Assembly (NCBI GenBank): GCA_018110985.1
Contig: JAGAWT010000024.1
Span: forward strand, 119,965-183,964
Length of the DNA: 64,000 nt
Direction: 5' to 3'
Origin: Oscillospiraceae bacterium
GTDB lineage: Bacteria; Bacillota; Clostridia; Oscillospirales; Ruminococcaceae
Part shown: piece by piece, positions 1 to 7,897 of the stretch
Numbering within the stretch: the stretch's first letter is position 1
Layout: the number at the start of each line of letters is the position of its first letter
Position numbers and translations under genes: made by a program
The notes under the pieces: generated by a model
What the model was told of the DNA's origin: nothing
Database searches by the model: none
The model's input: the letters and a program-made list of their open reading frames with translations, nothing else

Positions 1-314
1 ATCGCCCAGTAAATAAGCCCCATAAACACAAAGCCAATTATATAGCCGCCGGTGACACCAAGGAGCACACCTGCACCTGCCTTGAAGCCGGAAAACACAG
101 GCACGCCCACCAGACCGAGAGCGATCCAGACGATCACCGAAAGAGTCCCCTTTTTGCCGCCCAGTATCCCCAGGGTGAGCATTACACCCATTGTCTGGAG
201 CGTAAAGGGAACGGGTCCCAGGGGAATGCTTATCCATGAGCATACAGCTATCATCACAGCCATAAAGGCTATGAGAGTAAGATCCTTTGTCAATAATTTC
301 TTTTTTTCGTTCAT
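1..314 (-). CDS. bioY: BioY biotin transporter S-component (3' end cut by window edge)
   Basis: BioY is the substrate-binding membrane subunit of the energy-coupling-factor biotin importer. Only the first 104 codons are present. The protein opens with a lysine-rich cytoplasmic start, then hydrophobic segments carrying the family hallmarks PFTLQTMGVML near residues 36-46 and a GGYIIGF turn near residue 90. The ATG at 314 follows AGAGGG at a normal distance. A perfect promoter and a BirA-like operator sit just upstream, so it is probably its own transcription unit repressed by biotin status. The family call rests on recognised motifs only. Confidence 0.85.
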   Translation of the reverse strand, partial: MNEKKKLLTKDLTLIAFMAVMIAVCSWISIPLGPVPFTLQTMGVMLTLGILGGKKGTLSVIVWIALGLVGVPVFSGFKAGAGVLLGVTGGYIIGFVFMGLIYWA

Positions 315-351
315 TGATATCCCTCTTTGTTTGATTTTTTCCTTCTTTACT

Positions 352-380
352 ATTCTATCATACAAAGAAGGAATTGTCAA
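352..380 (-). promoter_or_regulatory. Promoter of bioY
   Basis: The minus strand carries TTGACA (375-380) and TAGAAT (352-357) separated by 17 bases. The -35 hexamer lies inside the BirA-like half-site at 374-382. Confidence 0.75.
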
Positions 381-422
381 CATAAAACCTGACTTTGGTT
401 GACAATTTCTTTGTCAACCAAA
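374..422 (-). promoter_or_regulatory. BirA-like operator with an extra half-site
   Basis: On the minus strand TTGTCAACC (397-405), 14 bases, then TGTTGACAA (374-382) matches the BirA operator TTGTnAACC-N14-GGTTnACAA with one mismatch. A further GGTTGACAA (411-419) forms a perfect 12-bp inverted repeat with the first half-site (394-422, loop of 5), giving three half-sites. The operator covers the -35 of bioY, so biotinyl-BirA binding would block transcription. No T-run follows the palindrome, so it is not a good pflA terminator. Confidence 0.65.
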
Positions 423-426
423 GCAT

Positions 427-1194
427 CTACTTTCCGTCACACGATCTTTTTGCAAGTCCGTTCCTTATCCCCTGCATTATCATATCTCTTGCATGGGCTG
501 CTTCTTCCTTTGTAAGAGGCGGAGTGTCGCCGAGAGGATAATCCAGCCCCAGATTCTCGTACTTCACCTTGCCCATATCGTGGTAGCGCAGAACATCAAG
601 AGCTTTCAGCATTTTGAGCCGTGAAAGAAATTCTCCGAGCCTTAAAAGGTACTCATCATTGTAAGTAATGCCCGGTACGGTCACATGGCGCACCCATGTA
701 ACTATCCCCTTCTCTGTCAGATACTCCGCAAAGGCAAGGATATTTGTGTTCGGCTGCCCTGTCAGCTTTATATGCTCCTCATTGTCTATATGCTTTATAT
801 CCAGCATGACCAGATCGGTGGATCTCATGAGCCTGTCAAACTTTGGACGGTTAGCCTCCGTAAAGGTGATGCCCGAAGTGTCGAGACAGGTATTTATCCC
901 ACGGCTTTTTGCAGCCTCAAAAAGCTCTGTAAGGAATTCCATCTGCATAAGGGGCTCACCGCCCGTACAGGTGATGCCGCCGGAGCAGAATTCCTTTACA
1001 CCGTCATACATCTCCAGTATCTCCTCTACGGTCATTTCCGTTCCCGCAGCGGGGTTCTGAGAGTGAAGCTCCCATGTGTCAGGATTGTGACAATACAGAC
1101 ATCTGAGAGGACATCCCTGGAAAAATACGACGAACCGGATACCCGGTCCGTCGACTGTTCCAAAGGATTCCGTTGAATGGATATAACCTTTCAT
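427..1194 (-). CDS. pflA: Pyruvate formate-lyase activating enzyme
   Basis: This radical SAM enzyme abstracts a hydrogen from the glycine of pyruvate formate-lyase to install the glycyl radical under anaerobic conditions. The 255-aa length is typical. The N-terminal GTVDGPGIRFVVFFQGCPLR is followed by the CxxxCxxC cluster motif (C-PLR-C-LY-C), and GGEPL follows near residue 80. It starts 3 bp after the stop of the separate glycyl-radical domain gene, so enzyme core, radical domain and activase form one unit. The upstream ribosome site (TAAGG) is weak, suggesting translational coupling. Confidence 0.93.
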   Translation of the reverse strand: MKGYIHSTESFGTVDGPGIRFVVFFQGCPLRCLYCHNPDTWELHSQNPAAGTEMTVEEILEMYDGVKEFCSGGITCTGGEPLMQMEFLTELFEAAKSRGINTCLDTSGITFTEANRPKFDRLMRSTDLVMLDIKHIDNEEHIKLTGQPNTNILAFAEYLTEKGIVTWVRHVTVPGITYNDEYLLRLGEFLSRLKMLKALDVLRYHDMGKVKYENLGLDYPLGDTPPLTKEEAAHARDMIMQGIRNGLAKRSCDGK

Positions 1195-1197
1195 GCC

Positions 1198-1440
1198 TTA
1201 CAGAGACGCATGGAAAGTACGGGAGATAACATCATCCTGCTGCTCCTTGGTGAGCTTGATGAAGTTTACTGCATAGCCCGATACCCTGATGGTGAGCTGA
1301 GGGTAGTTCTCGGGATGAGCCTGAGCATCAAGGAGAGTCTCCCTGTTGAATACGTTTACGTTGAGGTGGTGACCGCCCTTAACGGAATAACCGTCGAGAA
1401 GTCCCACGAGATTATCTATCTGCTGTGCATTTGCTGCCAT
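1198..1440 (-). CDS. Stand-alone glycyl-radical domain of pyruvate formate-lyase
   Basis: The 80-aa product is the C-terminal domain of pyruvate formate-lyase as its own protein. It carries the radical motif RVSGY with the radical glycine at residue 55, preceded by [11 protein letters not shown] and followed by an ordinary PflB C-terminus. It has its own ATG and a good AAAGGAG site 8 bases upstream, so it is a gene rather than a frameshift remnant. It resembles GrcA/YfiD, which in E. coli repairs oxygen-cleaved PflB, but here the large subunit lacks this domain, so this protein should be essential for activity rather than a spare part. It lies between the pflB core and pflA. Confidence 0.88.
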   Translation of the reverse strand: MAANAQQIDNLVGLLDGYSVKGGHHLNVNVFNRETLLDAQAHPENYPQLTIRVSGYAVNFIKLTKEQQDDVISRTFHASL

Positions 1441-1470
1441 AGTTATCTACTCCTTTACATACTATACCCG

Positions 1471-1522
1471 AAAAGTATAGTTTTGATTCTTTATTCCGAT
1501 CCGGCTTTTTCAGCCGGATCGG
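1471..1522 (-). other. Two hairpins between the pflB core and the radical-domain gene
   Basis: The 92-base gap holds an 11-bp perfect inverted repeat (1496-1506 with 1512-1522, loop of 5) and a 7-bp one (1471-1477 with 1485-1491). On the transcribed minus strand neither is followed by a T-run, so they are more likely mRNA processing or stability elements, or partial attenuators setting the ratio of the two proteins, than full terminators. Confidence 0.55.
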
Positions 1523-1532
1523 TAAAAGCTGT

Positions 1533-3668
1533 TTACTGTCTGTCGTTATCGCTGGTGTTGGGGATATTTGCGCAGGAAGGGCAAAGAGCATCAACATCCA
1601 GATCGCCTACGAACACGCCTGTATCCTTGCCCAGTGCATCGGGAATGATGGAGAAGGTATTGGAGATACCGTCCTGTGCATTGGAGAACTGGAGCTTGGA
1701 AACAGAGGACAGGGAAGCGGAAGCGCCGTGAGTATCTCTGCCGTGCATGGGGTTTGCACCGGGAGCCAGGGGCACGCCCTTCTTTCTGCCGTCGGGTGTG
1801 GAACCTGTCTTCTTACCGTATACGACATTGGAAGTGATGGTAAGGATGGATGTGGTAGGCACACCGTTTCTGTAGATGGTCTGCTGACGGATCTTGTCCA
1901 TGAAGCGGTTGAGGATATCCTGAGCTATCTCATCAACTCTGTCATCATCGTTGCCGTACTTGGGGAAGTCGCCTTCGATCTTGTAATCAACTGCAACATT
2001 CTTGGCAACACCGATAACATTGCCCTTCTTGTCCTTGATCTCTATATCCTGACGAACAGGAGTTACCTTAGCATACTTGATAGCAGAGAGAGAGTCCGCA
2101 ACTACGGAGATACCTGCTATACCTGTTGCGAAGTACCTCTTTACCTCTCTGTCATGGAGAGCCATCTGGAGAGACTCGTAGCAGTACTTGTCATGCATAT
2201 AGTGGATTATGTTCAGGGTATTTACATAGAGCTCTGCCAGCCAGCTCATCATGTCGTCGTACTTCTCCATTACAGTATCGTAATCGAGAACTTCGTCGGT
2301 GATAGGTCTGAACTTGGGAGCTACCTGTGCGCCGCTGATCTCATCCACACCGCCGTTTATAGCGTAGAGGAGGCACTTTGCAAGGTTTGCTCTTGCGCCG
2401 AAGAACTGCATCTCCTTGCCGACTCTCATGGAGGATACGCAGCAGGCGATAGCATAGTCGTCGCCGTGAGTTACTCTCATGAGCTCATCGTTCTCATACT
2501 GGATGGAAGATGTGTTGATAGAGATCTTAGCGCAGTACCTCTTCCAGCCCTCGGGAAGTCTGGGAGACCAGAGAACAGTCAGGTTGGGCTCGGGAGATGT
2601 GCCGAGGTTTTCAAGAGTGTGGAGATATCTGAAGGAGTTCTTCGTTACCATGTGTCTGCCGTCGATGCCGATACCGCCCAGAGACTCGGTCACCCACTGA
2701 GGGTCGCCGGAGAAGAGGGAGTTGTACTCGGGAGTACGTGCAAAACGCACCAGACGCAGCTTCATGATGAAGTGGTCGATGATCTCCTGTGCTTCTGTCT
2801 CTGTGAGCCTGCCTGCCTTCAGATCTCTCTCAAAGTAGATGTCAAGGAAGGTGGAGGTCCTGCCCAGGGACATTGCGGCACCGTTCTGATCCTTTACGGC
2901 GCCAAGATAGCCGAAGTAAACTGCCTGTACAGCCTCCTGAGCTGTTACAGCGGGCTTGGAGATGTCACAGCCGTAGATCTCAGCCATCTTCTTGAGGTTC
3001 TCAAGAGCTCTGATCTGCTCTGCGATCTCTTCTCTTGCCCTGATCTTTTCCTCGGTCATGGGAATGGTATAGAAAGCCTTCTTAGCCTGCTTGTCTTCGA
3101 TAAGGCGGTCTACACCGTAGAGAGCGACTCTTCTGTAGTCGCCTATGATCCTTCCTCTGCCGTAAGCATCGGGAAGACCGGTGAGGATGTGAGATGTTCT
3201 TGCAGCTCTCATTTCGGGAGTGTAAACATCGAACACACCTGCGTTATGTGTCTTTCTGTACTCGGTAAAGATGCGGTGCATCTCGGGGTCGGGAGTGTAG
3301 CCGTTCTGCTCAAGAGCATTTTCAGCCATTCTCAGACCGCCGTAAGGCATGAACGAACGCTTGAAGGGCTTGTCTGTCTGCAAGCCTACGATCTTTTCAA
3401 GATCCTTCTCGATATAGCCTGCCGGATGGGAGGTGAGGGACGATACTACATTGTTGTCCATATCCAGGACACCGCCGGCTTCTCTTTCCTTCTTGGCAAG
3501 ATCCATAACATCTGCCCAGAGCTTCTTGGTAGCCTCGGTAGGATCCTTCAGAAAGCTCTCATCGCCGTCGTAGGGGGTGTAGTTCTTCTGGATGAAATCC
3601 CTTACATTGATCTCATCGACCCAGTGACCGCCGACAAAGCCTTCCCATTCGGGTCTTAACTGCTTCAT
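1533..3668 (-). CDS. pflB: Pyruvate formate-lyase catalytic core lacking the glycyl-radical domain
   Basis: Formate C-acetyltransferase converts pyruvate and CoA to acetyl-CoA and formate. The 711-aa chain has the catalytic cysteine pair at residues 409-410 (IACCVSSM) and normal PflB sequence down to [16 protein letters not shown], where the last barrel elements end. Instead of continuing into the radical domain it ends with an unrelated tail of about 25 residues containing CPSC, and there is no RVSGY motif. The domain is supplied by the next gene (1198-1440). The start ATG follows AAAGGAGG at 8 bases. A strong promoter and a structured leader of about 250 nt precede it. Both catalytic halves are intact, so I read this as a true split enzyme. 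Confidence 0.93.
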   Translation of the reverse strand: MKQLRPEWEGFVGGHWVDEINVRDFIQKNYTPYDGDESFLKDPTEATKKLWADVMDLAKKEREAGGVLDMDNNVVSSLTSHPAGYIEKDLEKIVGLQTDKPFKRSFMPYGGLRMAENALEQNGYTPDPEMHRIFTEYRKTHNAGVFDVYTPEMRAARTSHILTGLPDAYGRGRIIGDYRRVALYGVDRLIEDKQAKKAFYTIPMTEEKIRAREEIAEQIRALENLKKMAEIYGCDISKPAVTAQEAVQAVYFGYLGAVKDQNGAAMSLGRTSTFLDIYFERDLKAGRLTETEAQEIIDHFIMKLRLVRFARTPEYNSLFSGDPQWVTESLGGIGIDGRHMVTKNSFRYLHTLENLGTSPEPNLTVLWSPRLPEGWKRYCAKISINTSSIQYENDELMRVTHGDDYAIACCVSSMRVGKEMQFFGARANLAKCLLYAINGGVDEISGAQVAPKFRPITDEVLDYDTVMEKYDDMMSWLAELYVNTLNIIHYMHDKYCYESLQMALHDREVKRYFATGIAGISVVADSLSAIKYAKVTPVRQDIEIKDKKGNVIGVAKNVAVDYKIEGDFPKYGNDDDRVDEIAQDILNRFMDKIRQQTIYRNGVPTTSILTITSNVVYGKKTGSTPDGRKKGVPLAPGANPMHGRDTHGASASLSSVSKLQFSNAQDGISNTFSIIPDALGKDTGVFVGDLDVDALCPSCANIPNTSDNDRQ

Positions 3669-3860
3669 TTTATTTTCCTCCTTTAATTTCCGCCGAACCT
3701 TTGTAAAGCACGGCAGAGCCTATCGGTGCGCTTTTGTAAAGCGTTCATCCGATGGAATCATTAACACTTTCAAAAGTATACCGTGCAAAAGGGCCGTCCG
3801 CATGAGCCCCTGACCGCACACACCACAAAGAGCGGGCAATGACACAGCATCATGGGGAAA

Positions 3861-3894
3861 GGGCACGTAAAATCGTGCCCGACGATCATCGGGC
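3861..3894 (-). promoter_or_regulatory. Two mutually exclusive hairpins in the pfl leader
   Basis: In the pflB 5' leader, a 7-bp stem (3861-3867 with 3874-3880) and a 6-bp stem (3877-3882 with 3889-3894) share bases 3877-3880, so only one can form. That is the geometry of a conformational switch, but no T-run makes either an obvious terminator. Confidence 0.4.
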
Positions 3895-3923
3895 AGACAA
3901 AGTGACACAGATACTTTGGTAAT

Positions 3924-3978
3924 ATGATACAATATTTTTTCGGACTTGTCAAGAGATTTCTGCGATTTTAATTAAAAT
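3924..3978 (-). promoter_or_regulatory. Promoter of the pfl operon
   Basis: TTGACA (3947-3952) and TATCAT (3924-3929) on the minus strand are spaced by 17 bases. A 14-bp AT-only palindrome (3965-3978) lies directly upstream of the -35 and may be an UP element or an operator. Transcription from here gives a leader of about 250 nt. Confidence 0.75.
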
Positions 3979-4024
3979 ATTTTCAGCTCGGTATATCCTG
4001 ACAGAGAAAACACTGTTATGTACA

Positions 4025-4053
4025 GAAAAAAGGCAGCCCGATTGGGGACTGCC
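4025..4053 (-). terminator. Intrinsic terminator after the acidic surface protein
   Basis: On the minus strand GGCAG...CTGCC arms (4032-4053) with additional CCC/GGG pairing are followed by six T (4026-4031). Confidence 0.8.
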
Positions 4054-4074
4054 TGATCTTATCAAAGAAAGGAC

Positions 4075-4434
4075 TTACTTTCTCTTCTTAGCAACTACTG
4101 CAGCAGCAGCAAGAGCTACGGGGATAACAGCAAGAGCTACGGGAGCGTTGCCGGTCTTGGGAGAAGGAGCAGCCTCTACAGGAGCGGGAGCCTCGGTAAC
4201 CTCTACCTCGGGAAGCTCTTCTTCAACAACTTCCTCTTCTACCTCTTCCTCAACGTACTCTTCTTCCTCTTCTACTACTTCTTCCTCTTCTGCTACTTCT
4301 TCTTCCTCTACTACTTCTTCGATCTCCTCATCGAGGATCTCGCCATCCTCTTCGATGGACTCAGCCATAGCGGAAACGCCTACCATAGAAACAGCAAGTG
4401 CAGATGCAGCAAGTGCAGCAAATATCTTTTTCAT
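4075..4434 (-). CDS. Small glutamate-rich secreted protein with a C-terminal wall-anchor-like tail
   Basis: I do not recognise a named family. The 119-aa product starts with a signal peptide (MKKIFAALAASALAVS) cut near AMA-ES, continues with about 55 residues that are mostly Glu and Val, then a Pro/Ala linker, SPKTGN, a hydrophobic stretch and a KKRK tail. This is the order of a sortase signal, with PKTG standing in for LPxTG. It is probably a surface-exposed polyanion that could bind cations or stand off from the wall. The start is chosen at 4434 because GGAGGG lies 7 bases upstream; an ATG 12 codons earlier has no site. It is a single-gene unit with its own promoter and terminator. Confidence 0.7.
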   Translation of the reverse strand: MKKIFAALAASALAVSMVGVSAMAESIEEDGEILDEEIEEVVEEEEVAEEEEVVEEEEEYVEEEVEEEVVEEELPEVEVTEAPAPVEAAPSPKTGNAPVALAVIPVALAAAAVVAKKRK

Positions 4435-4491
4435 TAGTTTTCCCTCCGAAAAAATCATAATTAAAAGCATAAGCTTTTTTCGTACAAGGAC

Positions 4492-4521
4492 ATTATATCA
4501 CAACCAAAAAGCGAAAATCAA
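4492..4521 (-). promoter_or_regulatory. Promoter of the acidic surface protein
   Basis: TTGATT (4516-4521) and TATAAT (4492-4497) on the minus strand, spacer of 18. Confidence 0.6.
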
Positions 4522-4683
4522 GACTTAATATTTGCTGATTTTTCATTGCATTGTATGTTGATACTTGACGATTTCTACAAAATCCGACGAATACAATGTA
4601 CAAATATATCATTTTATCAAATTTTTGTTACTTTTCTTGTCTGCATATGGTTTTTACAGCCATACCATATATATAAATGCTCA

Positions 4684-4768
4684 TCCGATAAGCAAACGGA
4701 CTGCCGGAGAGGTTCCCGCTGAAAGACGTCGGAATATGACCCGCTACCCCGGTCATACTACACCGGTA
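4684..4768 (+). ncRNA. Candidate small structured RNA in an AT-rich gap
   Basis: Within the 556-base gap at 4435-4990 this GC-rich island contains a closing stem TGCCGG/CCGGTA (4702-4707 with 4763-4768) enclosing TTCC/GGAA (4713-4716 with 4731-4734) and ATGACC/GGTCAT (4736-4741 with 4751-4756), preceded by TCCG/CGGA (4684-4687 with 4697-4700) and followed by a T-rich run. I recognise no known riboswitch. No clear promoter is visible and the strand is uncertain. Confidence 0.3.
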
Positions 4769-4799
4769 TTAGATTTTTATTAGAATTGCATTAAAAATA

Positions 4800-4828
4800 T
4801 TGACATAATTATTATGATATCATATAAT
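4800..4828 (+). promoter_or_regulatory. Promoter of the hydrolase array
   Basis: Consensus TTGACA (4800-4805), 17-base spacer, TATAAT (4823-4828). The transcript would begin near 4835 and run through the 105-bp repeat copy at 4866-4966 before the first gene. Confidence 0.8.
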
Positions 4829-4865
4829 ATTTCTGCTGTTATCAAAGAGAAATATAATGCATCAC

Positions 4866-4966
4866 ACTGGTTCTTCCCGGGTGTACAGACGCTCTCCAAG
4901 CCTCAGATCCCTTATATTCACATTTGCGGCTTGTTTCTTGTCTGTGCATCGGTCAGAGATAAGTAT
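4866..4966 (-). repeat. 105-bp palindromic repeat, copy A (diverged)
   Basis: The most divergent of six copies, in reverse orientation. It keeps the core CTCCAAGCCTCAGATC, the TTGCGGCTTGTTTCTTGTCT arm and the AGTAT end, but its left end has drifted. It lies in the transcribed leader of the hydrolase array. Confidence 0.8.
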
Positions 4967-4990
4967 CGGTAAATAACGGAGGTCAAGAAC

Positions 4991-5944
4991 ATGAAAAAAG
5001 CACTGAAAATAACAGGAAAGATACTGCTCGGAATACTGATATTATTATTTGCGCTCCTTTTGGTAGTGTTCATTTATCACAGAGTGATGCTGAGCAAGGA
5101 AAAGCCGCTTCTTGAACCGCTTGGACAAATGGTAGAGGTAGACGGAAATAATATGAGCATCTACACAGAAGGCGAGGGGTCACATACACTCGTCATTATG
5201 TCCGGTGCCGGAACGCCGTCACCTATACTGCAATACAGTCCGCTGTACAGAAAACTGAGTGATACCTACAAGATCGCAGTCATAGAAAAATTTGGTTACG
5301 GATTCAGCGATGTGGTGGACGGTGAGCGTGATTTTGATACGATACTCCGTCAGGATCATGAAGCACTTCAGAAGGCAGGCGTTGAAGCTCCGTATATCCT
5401 CTGCCCTCACTCCATGTCGGGAATAGAAGCTATTCTCTGGGCGCAGAAATATCCCGATGAGGTGGAAGCAATAGTCGGACTGGATATGAGTACTCCGAAA
5501 GCATACACAGAAGAAGAATTGAAAAACGACAGCAAGGCTATGTCATCTGCTTATGTTTTCCTGAGAGAATCGGGTCTGGCAAGACTTGCACTGACAGACA
5601 GTTCGTTCCCGGAGTATTTCAGTCAGAATGAGAAGGAAATCTTCAAGGCTATAGTTTTCAGAAAATATGGCAACAATAATGCTTACTACGATGAAGGGAC
5701 ACATCTTGCAGACGCTATCAACAAGATAAACAGCGCAGATAAGCCCGATGTTCCCACACTGCTGTTCTTGTCTGACGGCAAAGAGACCAATGGACAGGTA
5801 TGGATAGACGCAATGCACGACTACGGCGACGGGCTTACCGATGCAAAAATAATAGAACTTGACTGCGGTCATATGGTAACTACGGAAAAGCCCGATGAGA
5901 TAGCCGAGGCTATGAGAGAATTTATCGAGGGTCTTGACAGATAA
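4991..5944 (+). CDS. Membrane-anchored alpha/beta-hydrolase, array gene 1
   Basis: A 317-aa alpha/beta-hydrolase with an uncleaved N-terminal helix (about residues 9-29), so the catalytic domain probably sits outside the membrane. The nucleophile elbow is HSMSG (GxSxG-like) near residue 140, an acid lies in the LFLSDGK strand and the triad histidine in LDCGH near the C-terminus. Substrate is unknown; the fold covers esterases, lipases and peptidases. GGAGG precedes the ATG. It is the first of four tandem paralogs whose first 17 residues are almost the same, 11-17 bp apart, so they arose by local duplication and share one promoter. Confidence 0.85.
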   Translation: MKKALKITGKILLGILILLFALLLVVFIYHRVMLSKEKPLLEPLGQMVEVDGNNMSIYTEGEGSHTLVIMSGAGTPSPILQYSPLYRKLSDTYKIAVIEKFGYGFSDVVDGERDFDTILRQDHEALQKAGVEAPYILCPHSMSGIEAILWAQKYPDEVEAIVGLDMSTPKAYTEEELKNDSKAMSSAYVFLRESGLARLALTDSSFPEYFSQNEKEIFKAIVFRKYGNNNAYYDEGTHLADAINKINSADKPDVPTLLFLSDGKETNGQVWIDAMHDYGDGLTDAKIIELDCGHMVTTEKPDEIAEAMREFIEGLDR

Positions 5945-5955
5945 AGGAGAATCAT

Positions 5956-6909
5956 ATGAAAAAAGCGCTGAAAATAACAGGAAAAATACTGCTCGGAATA
6001 CTGATAATATTTTTTGCGTTCATTTTGGTGATGTTTATATACCACAGGATAATGCTGCATAAGGAAAAGCCGCTCCTTGAGAGTCCTCTCGGACAGATGG
6101 TAGAGGTGGACGGTCACAATATGAGCATCTATACCGAGGGCGAGGGGGAACACACGCTCATCATCATGTCCGGTGGCGGAGAGGTATCACCCATACTGGG
6201 ATACAGTTCGCTGTACAGTAAACTGAGCGATACCTATAAAATCGCTGTTATAGAGAAATTCGGCTATGGCTTCAGTGATGTGGTGGACGGCAAAAGAGAT
6301 TTTGACACGATACTGCGGCAGGATCGTGAAGCACTGCATAAGGCTGGCGTTGAAGCACCGTATATCCTTTGTCCCCACTCCATGTCGGGGATAGAAGCTA
6401 TCCTCTGGGCACAGAAATATCCCGATGAGGTGGAAGCGATAGTCGGGCTGGATATGAGTACCCCGAAGAGCTTTACCGAAGAGGAGCTTTCAGATGACGG
6501 AAAGACACCGATCGCTCTCTATACATTCCTCAGAGAATCCGGACTCGGACGGCTTGTGCTGACCGACAGCACATACCCGGATCACTATGACCAGCACGAA
6601 AAGGATATCTACAAGGCTTTAACATTCAGAAAGTTTGCAAACAAAAACATTGAAGATGAGGTAACACACATTTCAGATGCTATCAACGAGATAAACAGCG
6701 CTCCAAAGCCTGATGTGCCTACTCTGCTTTTCCTTTCGGACGGCGAGCAGACCGGCGGACAGATATGGATAGACGCAATGCACGATTACGCCGATGGGCT
6801 TACAGATGCACAGGTGATAGAGCTTAACTGCGGTCATATAGTTACTGAGGAAAAGCCCGATGAGATTGCTGCAGCTATGAGAGAATTTATCGAGGGTCTT
6901 GACAGATAA
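5956..6909 (+). CDS. Membrane-anchored alpha/beta-hydrolase, array gene 2
   Basis: The closest paralog of array gene 1, same length (317 aa), with the same HSMSG elbow, LFLSDGE acid strand and LNCGH histidine. It shares long identical stretches with gene 1, so the pair is the youngest duplication. Differences cluster in the lid region (about residues 165-215), where substrate choice is usually set in this fold. It follows gene 1 by 11 bp with AAAGGAG before the ATG. Confidence 0.85.
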   Translation: MKKALKITGKILLGILIIFFAFILVMFIYHRIMLHKEKPLLESPLGQMVEVDGHNMSIYTEGEGEHTLIIMSGGGEVSPILGYSSLYSKLSDTYKIAVIEKFGYGFSDVVDGKRDFDTILRQDREALHKAGVEAPYILCPHSMSGIEAILWAQKYPDEVEAIVGLDMSTPKSFTEEELSDDGKTPIALYTFLRESGLGRLVLTDSTYPDHYDQHEKDIYKALTFRKFANKNIEDEVTHISDAINEINSAPKPDVPTLLFLSDGEQTGGQIWIDAMHDYADGLTDAQVIELNCGHIVTEEKPDEIAAAMREFIEGLDR

Positions 6910-6920
6910 AGGATGATCAT

Positions 6921-7880
6921 ATGAAAAAAGCACTGAAAATAACAGGAAAGATACTGCTCGGATCACTGATACTGTCAGCAGTATTTCTTATCATCATGAC
7001 GGTATACAATCAGATAATGCTGAGGAAGAACAAAGACCTTTACGGAACGCCCCTCGGACAGCTCGTCGAAGTGGACGGTCACAACATGAGCATCTACACC
7101 GAGGGAGAGGGTGAACACACGATCGTGTTCATGTCGGGCTGGGGCACTACCTCTCCAATACTGGATTTCAAATGCTTGTACTCACGTCTCAGTGATGAAA
7201 ACAAAATTGCCGTTGTGGAGAAATTCGGTTATGGATTCAGCGATGTAGCAGACGGTGAACGTGATTTCGATACCATACTCCGTCAGGACAGAGAAGCACT
7301 CCAAAAGGCTGATATTAAAGCACCATATATACTTTGCGCTCATTCATATTCGGGATATGAAGCTGTCCTTTGGGCGCAGAAATATCCAGATGAAGTTGAA
7401 GCGATAGTTGGACTGGATATGTGCATACCTAATGGAAAAGAAGAAGATACTATACAAATCAATGCGAAACTTGTAGGACTTGTCAAACTTATTAACAGAG
7501 TAAGCAGATATACGGGACTTGTCAGGATCGGTAGTTCAGAGTATTCAGGCACTCTTACCGGCGAAGAAGAAAAAATCTACACTGAGATAAATGCTCATAT
7601 TCTCGCAAATGATACGATGATAAATGAGATGGATCCTGATTACGAGCTTGACGTTATAGACGAACTAAACTCTTCTCCGCTGCCTACAGTACCCGTGTTA
7701 ATGTATGTTTCAGGAGATACCGTTGGGCAGGAGCTTTGGCTAAGCGGAACGCAGGCAATGGTGGATGCTTCCTCAGACGGGAAGCTCATAAAGCTCGACT
7801 GCGGTCACTATGTATATTCCTTTGAGTATGAGCGCATAAGCAGAGATATGAAGGAGTTCATTAAGGGGATCGGCAAATAA
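6921..7880 (+). CDS. Membrane-anchored alpha/beta-hydrolase, array gene 3
   Basis: A 319-aa paralog with the same anchor and a changed nucleophile elbow: HSYSG instead of HSMSG. The lid region is the most different in the array, and the acid strand reads MYVSGD rather than LFLSDG. The LDCGH histidine is kept. Only 11 bp separate it from gene 2. It probably works on a related but distinct substrate. Confidence 0.84.
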   Translation: MKKALKITGKILLGSLILSAVFLIIMTVYNQIMLRKNKDLYGTPLGQLVEVDGHNMSIYTEGEGEHTIVFMSGWGTTSPILDFKCLYSRLSDENKIAVVEKFGYGFSDVADGERDFDTILRQDREALQKADIKAPYILCAHSYSGYEAVLWAQKYPDEVEAIVGLDMCIPNGKEEDTIQINAKLVGLVKLINRVSRYTGLVRIGSSEYSGTLTGEEEKIYTEINAHILANDTMINEMDPDYELDVIDELNSSPLPTVPVLMYVSGDTVGQELWLSGTQAMVDASSDGKLIKLDCGHYVYSFEYERISRDMKEFIKGIGK

Positions 7881-7897
7881 AAAGGAGACAGCAGGAT

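Noticed and set aside
394..422. The palindrome behind pflA as an intrinsic terminator
   Set aside because: It is AT-rich and not followed by a T-run on the transcribed strand; it fits BirA half-sites better.
1728..3659. Long plus-strand open frame opposite pflB (and similar ones opposite the hdr, frdA and hydrogenase genes)
   Set aside because: They are antisense shadows of strongly coding genes and match no protein family.
1198..3668. The split pflB as a frameshift or sequencing error
   Set aside because: The large chain ends in a distinct tail in frame, the gap holds structured non-coding DNA, and the small gene has its own ribosome site and ATG at a domain border.
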